A stretch of DNA of 19,973 bases. Source: DASQDN01 sp035630195 (GTDB taxonomy: Bacteria; Acidobacteriota; Terriglobia; Bryobacterales; Bryobacteraceae). Of this stretch, positions 7,777-15,101 are shown piece by piece; the first letter of the stretch is position 1; each line of letters opens with the position of its first letter. The notes beneath the pieces are model-generated. The model saw only the letters and a list, made by a program, of their open reading frames with translations, was not told where the DNA came from and made no database searches. Where the stretch lies: positions 1 to 19,973 of the forward strand of contig DASQLD010000701.1 in NCBI GenBank assembly GCA_035630195.1, read 5' to 3'. Both the position numbers and the translations under genes were made by a program.

Positions 7777-8042
7777 ACGTTACCCCTGCTTATTGCACTG
7801 GCTACCCCAACAGTGCCAGTCCAGTTTTTAGTACTGCCGATTCTAACACTTGAAAGGCAGTACTGAATAATATAGCGGCGCCGGAGAACAAATCAGGTCA
7901 CTAGGCCGGACATGGTTTTCCGGAAACGGACCATTAGAATAGAATTCCGCCTCCCGTTCGAGTGTCTTCAAGCTATAAGCATCTGATTCCAGGCTGTGGC
8001 ACTGTGCTTCACCGGCCACCAACAACGCCTCTTCCCGGAATC
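7777..8042. other. Stretch without a gene upstream of the receptor gene
   Basis: No convincing ORF lies here on either strand. It contains the receptor's leader and the inverted repeat at 7830-7864. Together with the permease pseudogene that follows, it makes a 748-bp region without an intact gene between the TonB-dependent receptor and queG. Confidence 0.6.
7830..7864 (-). promoter_or_regulatory. Candidate promoter/operator of the TonB-dependent receptor
   Basis: AGTACTGCC (7830-7838) and GGCAGTACT (7856-7864) form a perfect 9-bp inverted repeat with a 17-bp centre. Read on the minus strand, the centre contains TGTTAGAAT (TGT plus TAGAAT at 7840-7845), an extended -10-like element about 65 bases upstream of the receptor ATG. 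A dimeric repressor bound to the repeat would cover the promoter. The geometry is visible; function and regulator are inferred. Confidence 0.45.
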
Positions 8043-8503
8043 GAAACGTTTTACGTAGCGCCGGCCAAGTACCTGGACTGGCGCGCTAAATATGCCGCAA
8101 GTTCTGTCCGGACGGAGAAGGCCGGCCGTCCATTCCCGGTTGATCGCATGAGCCCGTTGCGATTGAAGGTTGGCCGGCATTCGCGAGGAAAGCGAACATA
8201 GATGTGTGCGCGATTTACGCCGGGATACATCCGAGCATTCGCGGATTCCACTGCAGAGGATACGGCAAGCGAGGACCCGGTTGTCTTGATCAGCGAATCG
8301 ATGGCGCACTCGTATTGGCCGGGTGAGAATCCTATCAGAAAACGATTTTCTGTCGAAGCTGGACATAGGGAGTCAGCGCTGCTGACCCCTGGACATTCGG
8401 CGCGGTCTTGCTGCTGTTGGGAGCGGCGTCACTCCTCGCCTGCGTCATACCGGCTTATCGAGCGACGAGAGTGGAGCCGGTGAGGGCGCTTAGAAGCGAA
8501 TGA
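8043..8503 (+). pseudogene. Decayed MacB/FtsX-type permease (acidobacterial duplicated orphan permease) remnant
   Basis: Several pieces read like parts of one permease on the plus strand. YVAPAKYLDWRAKYAA (from about 8052) resembles the start of a MacB periplasmic domain. It is followed in the same frame by a TAG at 8199-8201. Then come FTPGYIRAFAD and PVVLISESMAHSYWPGENPI, typical of the domain's end. After a frame change the last piece runs to a TGA at 8501-8503, with WTFGAVLLLLGAASLLACVI, PAYRATRVEPVRALRSE. That is the usual final transmembrane helix and C-terminus of these permeases. About 40 residues separate pieces that are normally some 100 apart, and the region between the last two is almost all missing. 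The gene is therefore broken by a stop, a frameshift and deletions. Intact members are ~800 residues and function as ABC-exporter-type permeases. Confidence 0.75.
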
Positions 8504-8524
8504 GCTCATCGTAACCATTGCGCT

Positions 8525-9544
8525 TCATATCAGGTCAGTCGGAGCCTGTAGGCGCTCGAGTGCCCAACTCGCGTGCGCCGCGACCGTCGAATCTTCTGAC
8601 GCCGCTAAGCGGGCCAAGATGGGCTGATACCCTCTATCGCGAGAGTTTCCCATCGCAATGGCGACGTTACGAAGAAAACCTGAGTACTTCGTTCGCCAAA
8701 CCGGCGTGTCACGAAACCGGCTCCGAAATTCCTCCGGCGTGAGGTCGGCGAGTCGTTCGAGCGGCTCGCCTTTGATTGCCGACGTAAACGCCGGATCCGC
8801 CGTTTCCGCCGCCTTGTGGTTCCAAGGGCATACGTCCTGGCATATGTCGCAGCCGAAGATCCAATCTCCGAGCCCTTCCCGCATGTGCTCCGGCACTTCG
8901 CCACGGTGCTCAATCGTGTAGTAGGAGATACAGCGTGTGGAATCGAGAACAGTTCTGAGCCCCCCCGGAACAAGCGCTTCGGTTGGGCATGCATCGATGC
9001 ATCTCGTACAAGTGCCACACCGGTCAGGCGGAGGCGAATTGGGTTCAAGCGCGAGCGAAGTGAGAATCTCTCCCAGAAAAAGCCACGAACCAACTTCCTG
9101 ATTGATTAGACAAGTGTTCCTCCCAATCCACCCGAGACCTGCCAGCCGGGCGTACGTGCGCTCCAGCAATGGCGCAGTGTCGACAAAGCAGCGGTACTCG
9201 AATGATCCGAAGCATCCCTCGAGCCGATCGGCAAGCGCTTCGAGGCCTGCTTTCATTCGATCGTGATAATCGGGTACTACGGCGTAGCGGGCAATGTGTG
9301 GAACCGTTTCGGGCTGTTTATAGAGCTTACCGACGCAGATGACTGATCGAGCTGAAGGAAGTAAAGATCGGGGATCACGCCGAATCTCAGCGCGATGATC
9401 GGTGAGGTAACGCATGGATCCGGCCATTCCGGCCGTGACCCAGTCTTGAAAAGCGTCAGCTTCAGAGGATGGGAGTGCGCTGGTAACCCCTGCGAGTTCG
9501 AAACCGCACTCGCGTGCAACTTGCTTCACCACTTCCGCTTTCAC
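8525..9544 (-). CDS. queG: Epoxyqueuosine reductase QueG
   Basis: The product is 339 residues, close to the family's usual length. The N-terminal half is the cobalamin-binding DUF1730 region, with D122 in FVDTAPLLERTYA at the place of the family's general acid, followed by GLGWIGRNTCLI. Two [4Fe-4S] clusters are marked by CGTCTRCIDACP (C176, C179, C182, C186) and CDICQDVCPW (C232, C235, C239), with C205 also conserved in position. The C-terminal ~90 residues include PVWRTKYSGFLRNVAIAMGN and a HEAT-like repeat ending. QueG reduces epoxyqueuosine to queuosine in the wobble position of tRNAs with GUN anticodons, using cobalamin. The start is a GTG at 9544 with no strong Shine-Dalgarno. The gene stands alone, 163 bp after the prepilin peptidase gene; no other queuosine gene is in the window. 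Confidence 0.95.
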   Translation of the reverse strand: MKAEVVKQVARECGFELAGVTSALPSSEADAFQDWVTAGMAGSMRYLTDHRAEIRRDPRSLLPSARSVICVGKLYKQPETVPHIARYAVVPDYHDRMKAGLEALADRLEGCFGSFEYRCFVDTAPLLERTYARLAGLGWIGRNTCLINQEVGSWLFLGEILTSLALEPNSPPPDRCGTCTRCIDACPTEALVPGGLRTVLDSTRCISYYTIEHRGEVPEHMREGLGDWIFGCDICQDVCPWNHKAAETADPAFTSAIKGEPLERLADLTPEEFRSRFRDTPVWRTKYSGFLRNVAIAMGNSRDRGYQPILARLAASEDSTVAAHASWALERLQAPTDLI

Positions 9545-9707
9545 TGTTGTGCAGAATGGCCCGTCTTGCTAACAAACGGTCCAGTTATTGCGGTACCACC
9601 AACGTAGTAATGACCGCCAGATTTTCATAGTTGTTACACCACTATTCTACTGCTTCAACGGCCCGAGGACCCCAAAAGAATAATGAATTTCGTGTTACAA
9701 AGGTCGA

Positions 9708-10502
9708 TCAAACGCGCCGAACCCACACCGCGACAATGAGCGCCGCGATTCCCAGGAAACTGCCAAAAGGAAGCTCATACGTCGATGCATCCTCCTTTTT
9801 CATGAAGATATAGAGCAGACCGCAAACACTACCCAGGACCGAGCCGACAACGACTGTGAGCAAGGCGGAGGACAATCCCTGGAAAGCGCCAATCATACCG
9901 ACCATCTTCACGTCACCGAAACCCAATCCCTCCCGACCACGGATTTTTTGATACAGCATCCCGATCCCCCAAAGTGTGGAACTAAGGAGACTCGCGCTGA
10001 ACGCGGATTCGGCAATGGAAACCGCTGACGTAGACCACGAAACAGGAGCCAACATCTGAAAAAATCCTTCAGGCATTGGGACGAACCAGGCGAAGACAAG
10101 CCCGATCAGAACGCCACCGAGGGTGAACTCATCCGCCAGAATTCGTTCCTCGAAATCCATCGCGACCAGTGCTACTTGAATTGCTGAAAAAACGCAGTAC
10201 TTGAGAGCTTCGAGGCCCGGGCCGATCCAAAGAAAAAAACCGAAGAAAAGGATTCCCGTGGCGAGCTCGACGAGCAAGTAACGCAACGGAATAAGCGCGC
10301 TGCAATGACGGCAACGCGCCTTAAGAAGTATATAACTCAATAGCGGGATGTTGTCGTACCAAGCGACTGTCTTATCGCAGCCGGGGCAAAAGCTGCGCGC
10401 CGGAGTGACGATCGACAGATCGCGCGGCATTCGATAGACACAAACGTTCAAAAAGCTACCAATGAGTAATCCAACGAAACCAGCGAGGATAGCCTCTAGC
10501 AA
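9708..10502 (-). CDS. pilD: Type IV prepilin peptidase / N-methyltransferase (A24 family)
   Basis: The product is 264 residues, a polytopic membrane protein. The N-terminal domain holds GSFLNVCVYRMPR and a zinc site of four cysteines (C39, C42, C64, C67) in FCPGCDKTVAWYDN ... ARCRHCSALIPLRYL, as in bifunctional PilD/GspO enzymes. The two catalytic aspartates are D116 in VAMDFEERILADE and D197 in GLGFGDVKM. The protein cleaves leader peptides of type IV pilins or type II secretion pseudopilins and methylates the new N-terminus. Its ATG lies 7 bp inside the end of the upstream glycosyltransferase gene, so it is coupled to that operon. No pilin gene is in the window. Confidence 0.95.
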   Translation of the reverse strand: MLEAILAGFVGLLIGSFLNVCVYRMPRDLSIVTPARSFCPGCDKTVAWYDNIPLLSYILLKARCRHCSALIPLRYLLVELATGILFFGFFLWIGPGLEALKYCVFSAIQVALVAMDFEERILADEFTLGGVLIGLVFAWFVPMPEGFFQMLAPVSWSTSAVSIAESAFSASLLSSTLWGIGMLYQKIRGREGLGFGDVKMVGMIGAFQGLSSALLTVVVGSVLGSVCGLLYIFMKKEDASTYELPFGSFLGIAALIVAVWVRRV

Positions 10503-11374
10503 GGAACTACCCGGTCATAGACTTCCCTGGTCTTCTCGATCATGTTCTTTGACGAGAACTGTTCCTCAATGCAACGTCGCGCATTGGCGCTGAGACGTTC
10601 GCGCAGAATCAGTGCGCGGCGAATCGCCGCTGCGATCGCGGCAGGTTCATTGTCCGTAAGGATCCCTGTCTCGCAATTATTAACGATCTCAGGCAGTCCT
10701 CCAACGCGGCTCGCAACCACAGGCACACCATGCGCCATTGCGAGCAGCGCTGCCGATCCCAAACCCTCTGAACGTGTAATGTACACAAGTAGGGCGGCTG
10801 ACGGAAGATCGGCCGGCAGGTTCGTGGAAAACTGCAGGTCGACTCGGGCAAGCCGCGCAGCTTCTTGGGCGAGATCGGACCCTTTCATCGGATCGAGTGT
10901 GGCAGGAGCGATGACGCGCTGTCCTGAGGCGACGGCGGAGGGACAGTCGACTCCGTCGTAGACCACGGAAATCTTCTCTTCGGGGATCTCCGCTTCCACC
11001 AGAGTTCGCTTTACGTGCTCGGAAACGGCAAGATAACGGCTTGCGCGTCCATACTTCCATCGCGACAGGAAGGTTTTCTGCACAGGAAATCCGACACGTC
11101 GCGAAACAACAATCGGTACGCCGGGAAGTGTCGCCGCCCACGTGTGAGATCGTGCGTCATGGGCATGAACAAGATCAAACTGGCGAGCCCTCCCGCCCAA
11201 AGAAAGCATCGTGAGCGGCTCTGCCTGCAAGCCGCAAGCTTGGGCTGCAACCATCAACGGACCGTCCGCCGGTGTAAGCAGCAGATTACCGGCGCCGAGG
11301 CCTCTGAGGAGAGACAAAACCTGCCATTGACCTCCCCGCATTTCTTTTCCTGAATCAAGGTGTAAAACGCGCAT
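10496..11374 (-). CDS. Family 4 glycosyltransferase (GT-B fold), compact
   Basis: The start is the ATG at 11374, because GGAAGGAGG lies just upstream of it; a longer in-frame reading from 11593 runs into the GT2 gene and is rejected. The product is 292 residues, shorter than the usual 350-400. The N-terminal half has the GT-B start (MRVLHLDSGKEMRGGQWQV), DLVHAHDARSHTWAA, and LAVSEHVKRTLVEAEI with VVYDGVDCP. The donor-binding half has DPMKGSDLA and TRSEGLGSAALLAMAHGVPV VASRVGGLPEIV. In the EX7E motif the first Glu is E203 but the second position is Leu (L211). It probably adds a sugar to lipopolysaccharide or another envelope glycan. It follows the GT2 gene by 16 bp and overlaps the prepilin peptidase gene by 7 bp. 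Confidence 0.9.
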   Translation of the reverse strand: MRVLHLDSGKEMRGGQWQVLSLLRGLGAGNLLLTPADGPLMVAAQACGLQAEPLTMLSLGGRARQFDLVHAHDARSHTWAATLPGVPIVVSRRVGFPVQKTFLSRWKYGRASRYLAVSEHVKRTLVEAEIPEEKISVVYDGVDCPSAVASGQRVIAPATLDPMKGSDLAQEAARLARVDLQFSTNLPADLPSAALLVYITRSEGLGSAALLAMAHGVPVVASRVGGLPEIVNNCETGILTDNEPAAIAAAIRRALILRERLSANARRCIEEQFSSKNMIEKTREVYDRVVPC

Positions 11375-11390
11375 GGGCCTCCTTCCGTGA

Positions 11391-12137
11391 TTACCGGCGC
11401 GGCGCCATATTCCGCGCTTTTGCGTACTTAACGAAATTGTAAAGCGCCGCCATGTAGGCGATCGTAAGTCCCTCCAAACCGTCCTGAAAACCGCGCTGGA
11501 GGAAGTAGCTTTTGATAAACGTCCATGGTGGATCGAGCAGGAGATGCCTGTTTCCGATTTTCCATCCCTGAGATACGATTTGCTCCGCTGCAAGCGTAGT
11601 ATATCGATCCATGGTCTTGAAGTGTTCGGCGAACGATTCGCACGTGAAATGCAATAAGTCGGATTCCAAATGTCCTACAAGACCGTTCACATGAACGCTC
11701 TCATGAACAAAATCGCCTACCCACTGGGCTTTGCTTCGATTGTATAACCGGATTTTTCTATCCGGATACCAGCCTGAGTGTAAAATCCACCGGCCCATGT
11801 ATTGCGCAAGCCGGGGCATCGTGTAGGCGTCACAAGAGGCGCCATTTTTTTTAATGTGCCATATTTCCCCTTCTAGGGCTTCGCTAAGGGCCTCATCGGC
11901 GTCGATCGATAGTATCCAGTCATTCGACGCGCGCTCAGCGGCCAGATTCTTTTGCTGCGCATATCCAGGCCATGGACTCTCAATCACGCGCGCTCCAAGG
12001 TTTGCGGCGATTTCGGCGGTACGGTCGGTGGAGTGACTATCGACGACAATAATTTCATCACAACAGCGAAGGCTCTCCATCGCCCGTGCGATGTTGCGCT
12101 CTTCGTTGAACGTAATGATGGTGGCGGAGATGCGCAC
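11391..12137 (-). CDS. Family 2 glycosyltransferase (WaaE/KdtX-like, lipopolysaccharide core type)
   Basis: The product is 248 residues. It opens with the GT-A signature ISATIITFNEERNIARAMES and VVDSHSTDRTAEIA. The metal-binding DxD is D79-A80-D81 in WILSIDADEAL. The centre (GRWILHSGWYPDRKIRLYNR, then W.GDFVHESVHV) and HFTCESFAEHFKTMDRYTT match the lipopolysaccharide core glucosyltransferase group related to WaaE/KdtX. The C-terminal region (FIKSYFLQRGFQDGLEGLTI) is an amphipathic membrane-associating segment. The acceptor is unknown. The gene starts 15 bp after the site-2 protease gene and ends 16 bp before the GT4 gene. Confidence 0.93.
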   Translation of the reverse strand: MRISATIITFNEERNIARAMESLRCCDEIIVVDSHSTDRTAEIAANLGARVIESPWPGYAQQKNLAAERASNDWILSIDADEALSEALEGEIWHIKKNGASCDAYTMPRLAQYMGRWILHSGWYPDRKIRLYNRSKAQWVGDFVHESVHVNGLVGHLESDLLHFTCESFAEHFKTMDRYTTLAAEQIVSQGWKIGNRHLLLDPPWTFIKSYFLQRGFQDGLEGLTIAYMAALYNFVKYAKARNMAPRR

Positions 12138-12152
12138 GTCAGTAAAAATTTG

Positions 12153-13013
12153 TCACGGGCGTACGGGAGCTGGCGAAAATGAAGCGACGAAAATGACTAG
12201 AGCGAGGATCGCAAGTTGAGCACGCCCGCGACCGAGCGGCGCCCGATCATAAAGTCGAGGATGCTTCATCCCGAAAAAAAAGATTAACGCTGCCCAGAAG
12301 ATCCAACTCCAAGAGTAAAAGAAACCCAGCGGCAGTAGTGCCCCAACAAAAATTCTGGTAAGCAACTTGTGATGATCACCCACAAAGGAGTAGAGAATGT
12401 GGCCGCCATCAAGTTGCCCGATTGGCATCAAGTTCAGCGCCGTGGCGAACACACCTGCCCACGCCGCGCGAGCCACAGGATGTACGAGTATGTCTGCGGC
12501 GCTCACCCCGGGCATGATCCACATTTGGAGCATTCGCATCACACCAGGAGTACTGAAGACGAAATCACCTTGCGCTCCCACACTTGGAATAATTTTGGAG
12601 TACGCCAATCCAATCGCGAGCGCCGGAATTACAAAAAGAAATCCTGCGAGTGGTCCCGCTATACCGACATCAAAAAGCTGGCGTCGTGTCGGGATCACGG
12701 ATCGTATCCGAATAAAGGCGCCGAAGGTGCCGATTAACGTCGGCGCGGGTAAGAAATACGGCAGGCTGGCCTCAATCCCGTAGTACCGGCACGTCAGATA
12801 GTGCCCCATTTCGTGAGCAAGAAGAATGGTTAGAAGCGTAAGCGAAAACGGCAGTCCCGCCAGCAAAGTGTCGGGCTGGGCGATGGAAGTGATCGCCAGC
12901 CAAAGGTCATCGACGTACGTAGGGCGGTTCTGCTCGAAATTAAAAGCGAGTCGCGCCCCTACGGCAGTTGTAGACAACAGCGTTAGCAGAAATAGGAGTA
13001 GGTGAAGCCACAC
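12153..13013 (-). CDS. Site-2 protease-like (M50) membrane metalloprotease
   Basis: The product is 286 residues with about seven hydrophobic segments. The zinc-binding HExxH is H67-E-M-G-H71 in LLAHEMGHYLTC, inside a membrane helix. The second metal ligand is D202 in LNLMPIGQLDGGHI. ASLPYFLPAPTLIGTFGAFI and FDVGIAGPLAGF are typical of the EGY/plant-chloroplast-like branch of M50, which lacks a PDZ domain. Such enzymes cut substrates within the membrane, often releasing regulators; none is identifiable here. The start is a GTG that shares one base with the HU stop codon (TAGTG), so translation is coupled. The gene is second in the HU operon. Confidence 0.93.
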   Translation of the reverse strand: MWLHLLLFLLTLLSTTAVGARLAFNFEQNRPTYVDDLWLAITSIAQPDTLLAGLPFSLTLLTILLAHEMGHYLTCRYYGIEASLPYFLPAPTLIGTFGAFIRIRSVIPTRRQLFDVGIAGPLAGFLFVIPALAIGLAYSKIIPSVGAQGDFVFSTPGVMRMLQMWIMPGVSAADILVHPVARAAWAGVFATALNLMPIGQLDGGHILYSFVGDHHKLLTRIFVGALLPLGFFYSWSWIFWAALIFFFGMKHPRLYDRAPLGRGRAQLAILALVIFVASFSPAPVRP

Positions 13014-13282
13014 TACTGCAATTGTTGAAGCTCTTTGCCGGGCTTGAATCGAACCGCCTTGCCTGGCGGGATGGCAACTTCTGCGCCTGTGCGCGGGTTT
13101 CGTCCTATCCCGGTTTTCCTGGGACGAACGTTGAATATGCCGAAGCCGCGAAGTTCTATGCGCTCGCCTTGCGCCAACGCATGCTTCATGCTTTCGAAAA
13201 CAGTCTCGACAGCCATCTCCGCTTTGGTTTTCGTGATGCCTGTCCTATTGACGACTTCATTGATGATGTCGAGCTTGATCAA
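13013..13282 (-). CDS. HU/IHF-family histone-like DNA-binding protein
   Basis: The product is 89 residues, the normal HU/IHF size. The body has KLDIINEVVNRTGITKTKAE and a helical MAVETVFESMKHALAQGERI, then the beta-arm GFGIFNVRPRKTGIGRNPRT with proline in GAEVAIPPGKAVRFKPGKEL. It bends DNA non-specifically or at chosen sites and dimerises. The start codon is TTG (13280-13282), confirmed by GGAGG six bases upstream and by alignment of the protein start with other family members. It is the first gene of the five-gene envelope cluster, and its stop codon overlaps the GTG of the site-2 protease gene. Confidence 0.95.
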   Translation of the reverse strand: MIKLDIINEVVNRTGITKTKAEMAVETVFESMKHALAQGERIELRGFGIFNVRPRKTGIGRNPRTGAEVAIPPGKAVRFKPGKELQQLQ

Positions 13283-13341
13283 TGCCTGCCTCCGAAAGTT
13301 ACAGATCGGCCCTCAAGCCAGATCCGGGGAACAACAAGCTC

Positions 13342-13371
13342 ATGATAGGATTGAGTTTAGACGAATGTCAA
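13342..13371 (-). promoter_or_regulatory. Sigma70-like promoter of the HU operon
   Basis: On the minus strand TTGACA (13366-13371) is a perfect -35 hexamer, followed by 18 bp and TATCAT (13342-13347), one base from consensus -10. Transcription would begin near 13335, giving a leader of about 50 bases before the HU TTG start with its GGAGG site. Confidence 0.75.
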
Positions 13372-13425
13372 GGCGCTTTCCGCCGCTTGCTGCTGTGCGG
13401 TCGTCTGGCCTAGCCTGTTTCCTGT

Positions 13426-13914
13426 ATGGCAGTAGCCACGGTTCTCGATCGAGACATCTTTCGTAAAACCTGCGGACGTTTTGCGACCGGGATAGCGGTT
13501 GCAACCGTGACAGGATTGGACCAAAACCCCTACGGCCTCACGGTGAATTCTTTCACCTCCGTGTCAGCCGCGCCGCCGTTAGTTCTAATTTGCGTTGATT
13601 ACCGAAGCACAATTCTCGCGCACTTTAGGTCGAGCGCTTGGTTTTGCGTAAATGTTCTATCGGACGCTCAAGAAGACCTTTCCGTGCGTTTCTCGCAGCG
13701 TCTCCCAGATCGCTTTGAGGGGCTACGCTGGGAGAACGGACGTTCCGGCACGCCTGTTCTTGAGGGCTGTCTCGCATCGATGGAATGCAGTGTCGTGCAG
13801 ACAGTTGAGGCCGGTGATCATGCTGTTCTAATCGCTGAGGTGATATATGCTCGCTGGTCCGACGGTAAACCTCTCCTTTATTTCGGAAGCGAGTATCGTC
13901 GCTTGGGAAAGTAA
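13426..13914 (+). CDS. Flavin reductase-like domain protein (FMN-binding split-barrel)
   Basis: The product is 162 residues and fills a single flavin-reductase domain. The landmarks are FRKTCGRFATGIAVATVTGL, then GLTVNSFTSVSAAPPLVLIC, FCVNVLSDAQEDLSVRFSQR, and AGDHAVLIAEV near the end. Members of this group reduce FMN or FAD with NAD(P)H to supply a partner monooxygenase, or act alone with a bound flavin. No monooxygenase is encoded nearby, so the partner is unknown. The gene is divergent from the HU operon, with 143 bp between. The ATG at 13426 has no strong Shine-Dalgarno. After it comes a 114-bp gap before the next response regulator, in which no terminator was recognised. Confidence 0.9.
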   Translation: MAVATVLDRDIFRKTCGRFATGIAVATVTGLDQNPYGLTVNSFTSVSAAPPLVLICVDYRSTILAHFRSSAWFCVNVLSDAQEDLSVRFSQRLPDRFEGLRWENGRSGTPVLEGCLASMECSVVQTVEAGDHAVLIAEVIYARWSDGKPLLYFGSEYRRLGK

Positions 13915-14028
13915 GAAAAAACTGCCTGCGCAAGGAATTTTTATACGGTTGTTGCAAGGAAATACTCTCGGCGAAATGGTGCTTGCATCACTGGTAGACA
14001 ATCTGGTGCGCGTTTGAGGGAGTTTGGT

Positions 14029-14535
14029 ATGAACGTTGCTCTATCGTCGAAAGAGAACTCCGTCTATGGGCACAAAGAGGAAACCGCGCGAATGGTGAAA
14101 ACCCAGAGCAGACCGGTTGAGGTGTTGCTTGTTGAGGATAATCCGGGCGACGTACGGCTGACTCAGGAAGCCTTGAAAGACGGTCGCGTGTTTGTCAATT
14201 TAACCGTCGCTAACGATGGCGTCGAGGCGATGGAAGTCCTGCGACGCCAAGGAGTCTACGCATCGAAGCCACGCCCTGATCTGATTTTGTTAGACCTGAA
14301 TTTGCCTCGAAAAAACGGTCGCGAGGTCCTCGAAGAAATCAAAGCAGACGAAGTTCTCAAACGTATTCCTGTAATCGTAATGACTACTTCGAAGGCCGAA
14401 CAGGATATACATCGGGTTTATAACCTGAATGCAAACTGTTATGTAACTAAGCCCGTAGATCTCGATGAGTTTCTAAACGTTGTCCGGTCTATTGAGGATT
14501 TTTGGCTAACGATCGTGACCCTTCCCAACGACTGA
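14029..14535 (+). CDS. Single-domain response regulator, Rcp1-like
   Basis: The product is 168 residues: a ~28-residue N-terminal tail followed by one CheY-like receiver and no output domain. The conserved residues are E36-D37 in LLVEDNPGDVRLT, the phosphoacceptor D89 in LILLDLNLPRKNG, T119 in VMTTS and K141 in YVTKPVD. The pattern (EDNPGD..L) is that of Rcp1, the partner of cyanobacterial phytochromes, and of many similar single-domain regulators that act by protein contact. I chose ATG 14029 because GAGGGA lies about seven bases upstream. A TTG at 14014 and an ATG at 14092 are other options. No sensor kinase is nearby. Its TGA directly abuts the stop of the converging DinB-like gene. Confidence 0.92.
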   Translation: MNVALSSKENSVYGHKEETARMVKTQSRPVEVLLVEDNPGDVRLTQEALKDGRVFVNLTVANDGVEAMEVLRRQGVYASKPRPDLILLDLNLPRKNGREVLEEIKADEVLKRIPVIVMTTSKAEQDIHRVYNLNANCYVTKPVDLDEFLNVVRSIEDFWLTIVTLPND

Positions 14536-15087
14536 TCACAGCGTAAGCTTTGATCGAACCTGTTCGGCTTGCCACAGGTGCCTACGATCATGGGCTCCGA
14601 TGACTGCGAAGACGCCAACGGAACTGAGCTTTATCCGACTCGACACCGGGGAAGATACCTTTATTTTTTTCCAGTCAAGATCCGCATTCTCCTCTGCCAG
14701 GCTTAATAGCCGCTCGTGGATCGAGACCCAGCGGGCCAGCAGTTCATCTCGCTCGTAGCGGCTTGCAGGTGGCTCAAACTGCTTCGGGCTCTTGAACCGC
14801 ATCCGATACGGAGGCTCGAGGCTGGCAGAGAACCAACGCTCAAATAGGCCAGGTTGTGGCTCTCCCGTTCGGCTGGTCCATCCTTGCTGGCGGGCAAGAT
14901 GAAAACTCTGTTCGAGGTTCCGAACATAAAGCCCATTCGTCGTATTCAGATGCGCGATACACTCCCCTACTGACCAGGACCCAGGTACGGGATGCCAGTT
15001 GATCTGGCTCTCTGACAAGCCGCTTATGACATCCCGTGCCCGCGGGACCAGGGAGCGAAGTTGCTCGACGTAGATCACTTGACTCAA
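14536..15087 (-). CDS. DinB-superfamily protein (putative metal-dependent four-helix bundle)
   Basis: The product is 183 residues. It has the DinB pattern: W.PVPGSWSVGECIAHLNTT near the N-terminus with H46, and GAHDRRHLWQAEQVR near the end with H166 and H170. Together these form the usual His triad for a divalent metal. Members include small-molecule thiol transferases and many proteins without a known reaction, so no substrate is given. The likely start is TTG at 15087, 14 bp after the aceE stop and directly after an in-frame TGA; a GTG at 15078 is the only near alternative. No clear Shine-Dalgarno is present, so translation may depend on coupling to aceE. The 3' end abuts that of the response regulator. 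Confidence 0.88.
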   Translation of the reverse strand: MSQVIYVEQLRSLVPRARDVISGLSESQINWHPVPGSWSVGECIAHLNTTNGLYVRNLEQSFHLARQQGWTSRTGEPQPGLFERWFSASLEPPYRMRFKSPKQFEPPASRYERDELLARWVSIHERLLSLAEENADLDWKKIKVSSPVSSRIKLSSVGVFAVIGAHDRRHLWQAEQVRSKLTL

Positions 15088-15101
15088 TCAGGGTAGCGAG
15101 A

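Noticed and set aside
11375..11593. N-terminal extension of the GT4 glycosyltransferase
   Set aside because: It overlaps the GT2 gene for most of its length and lacks glycosyltransferase character, while a strong GGAGG site directly precedes ATG 11374.
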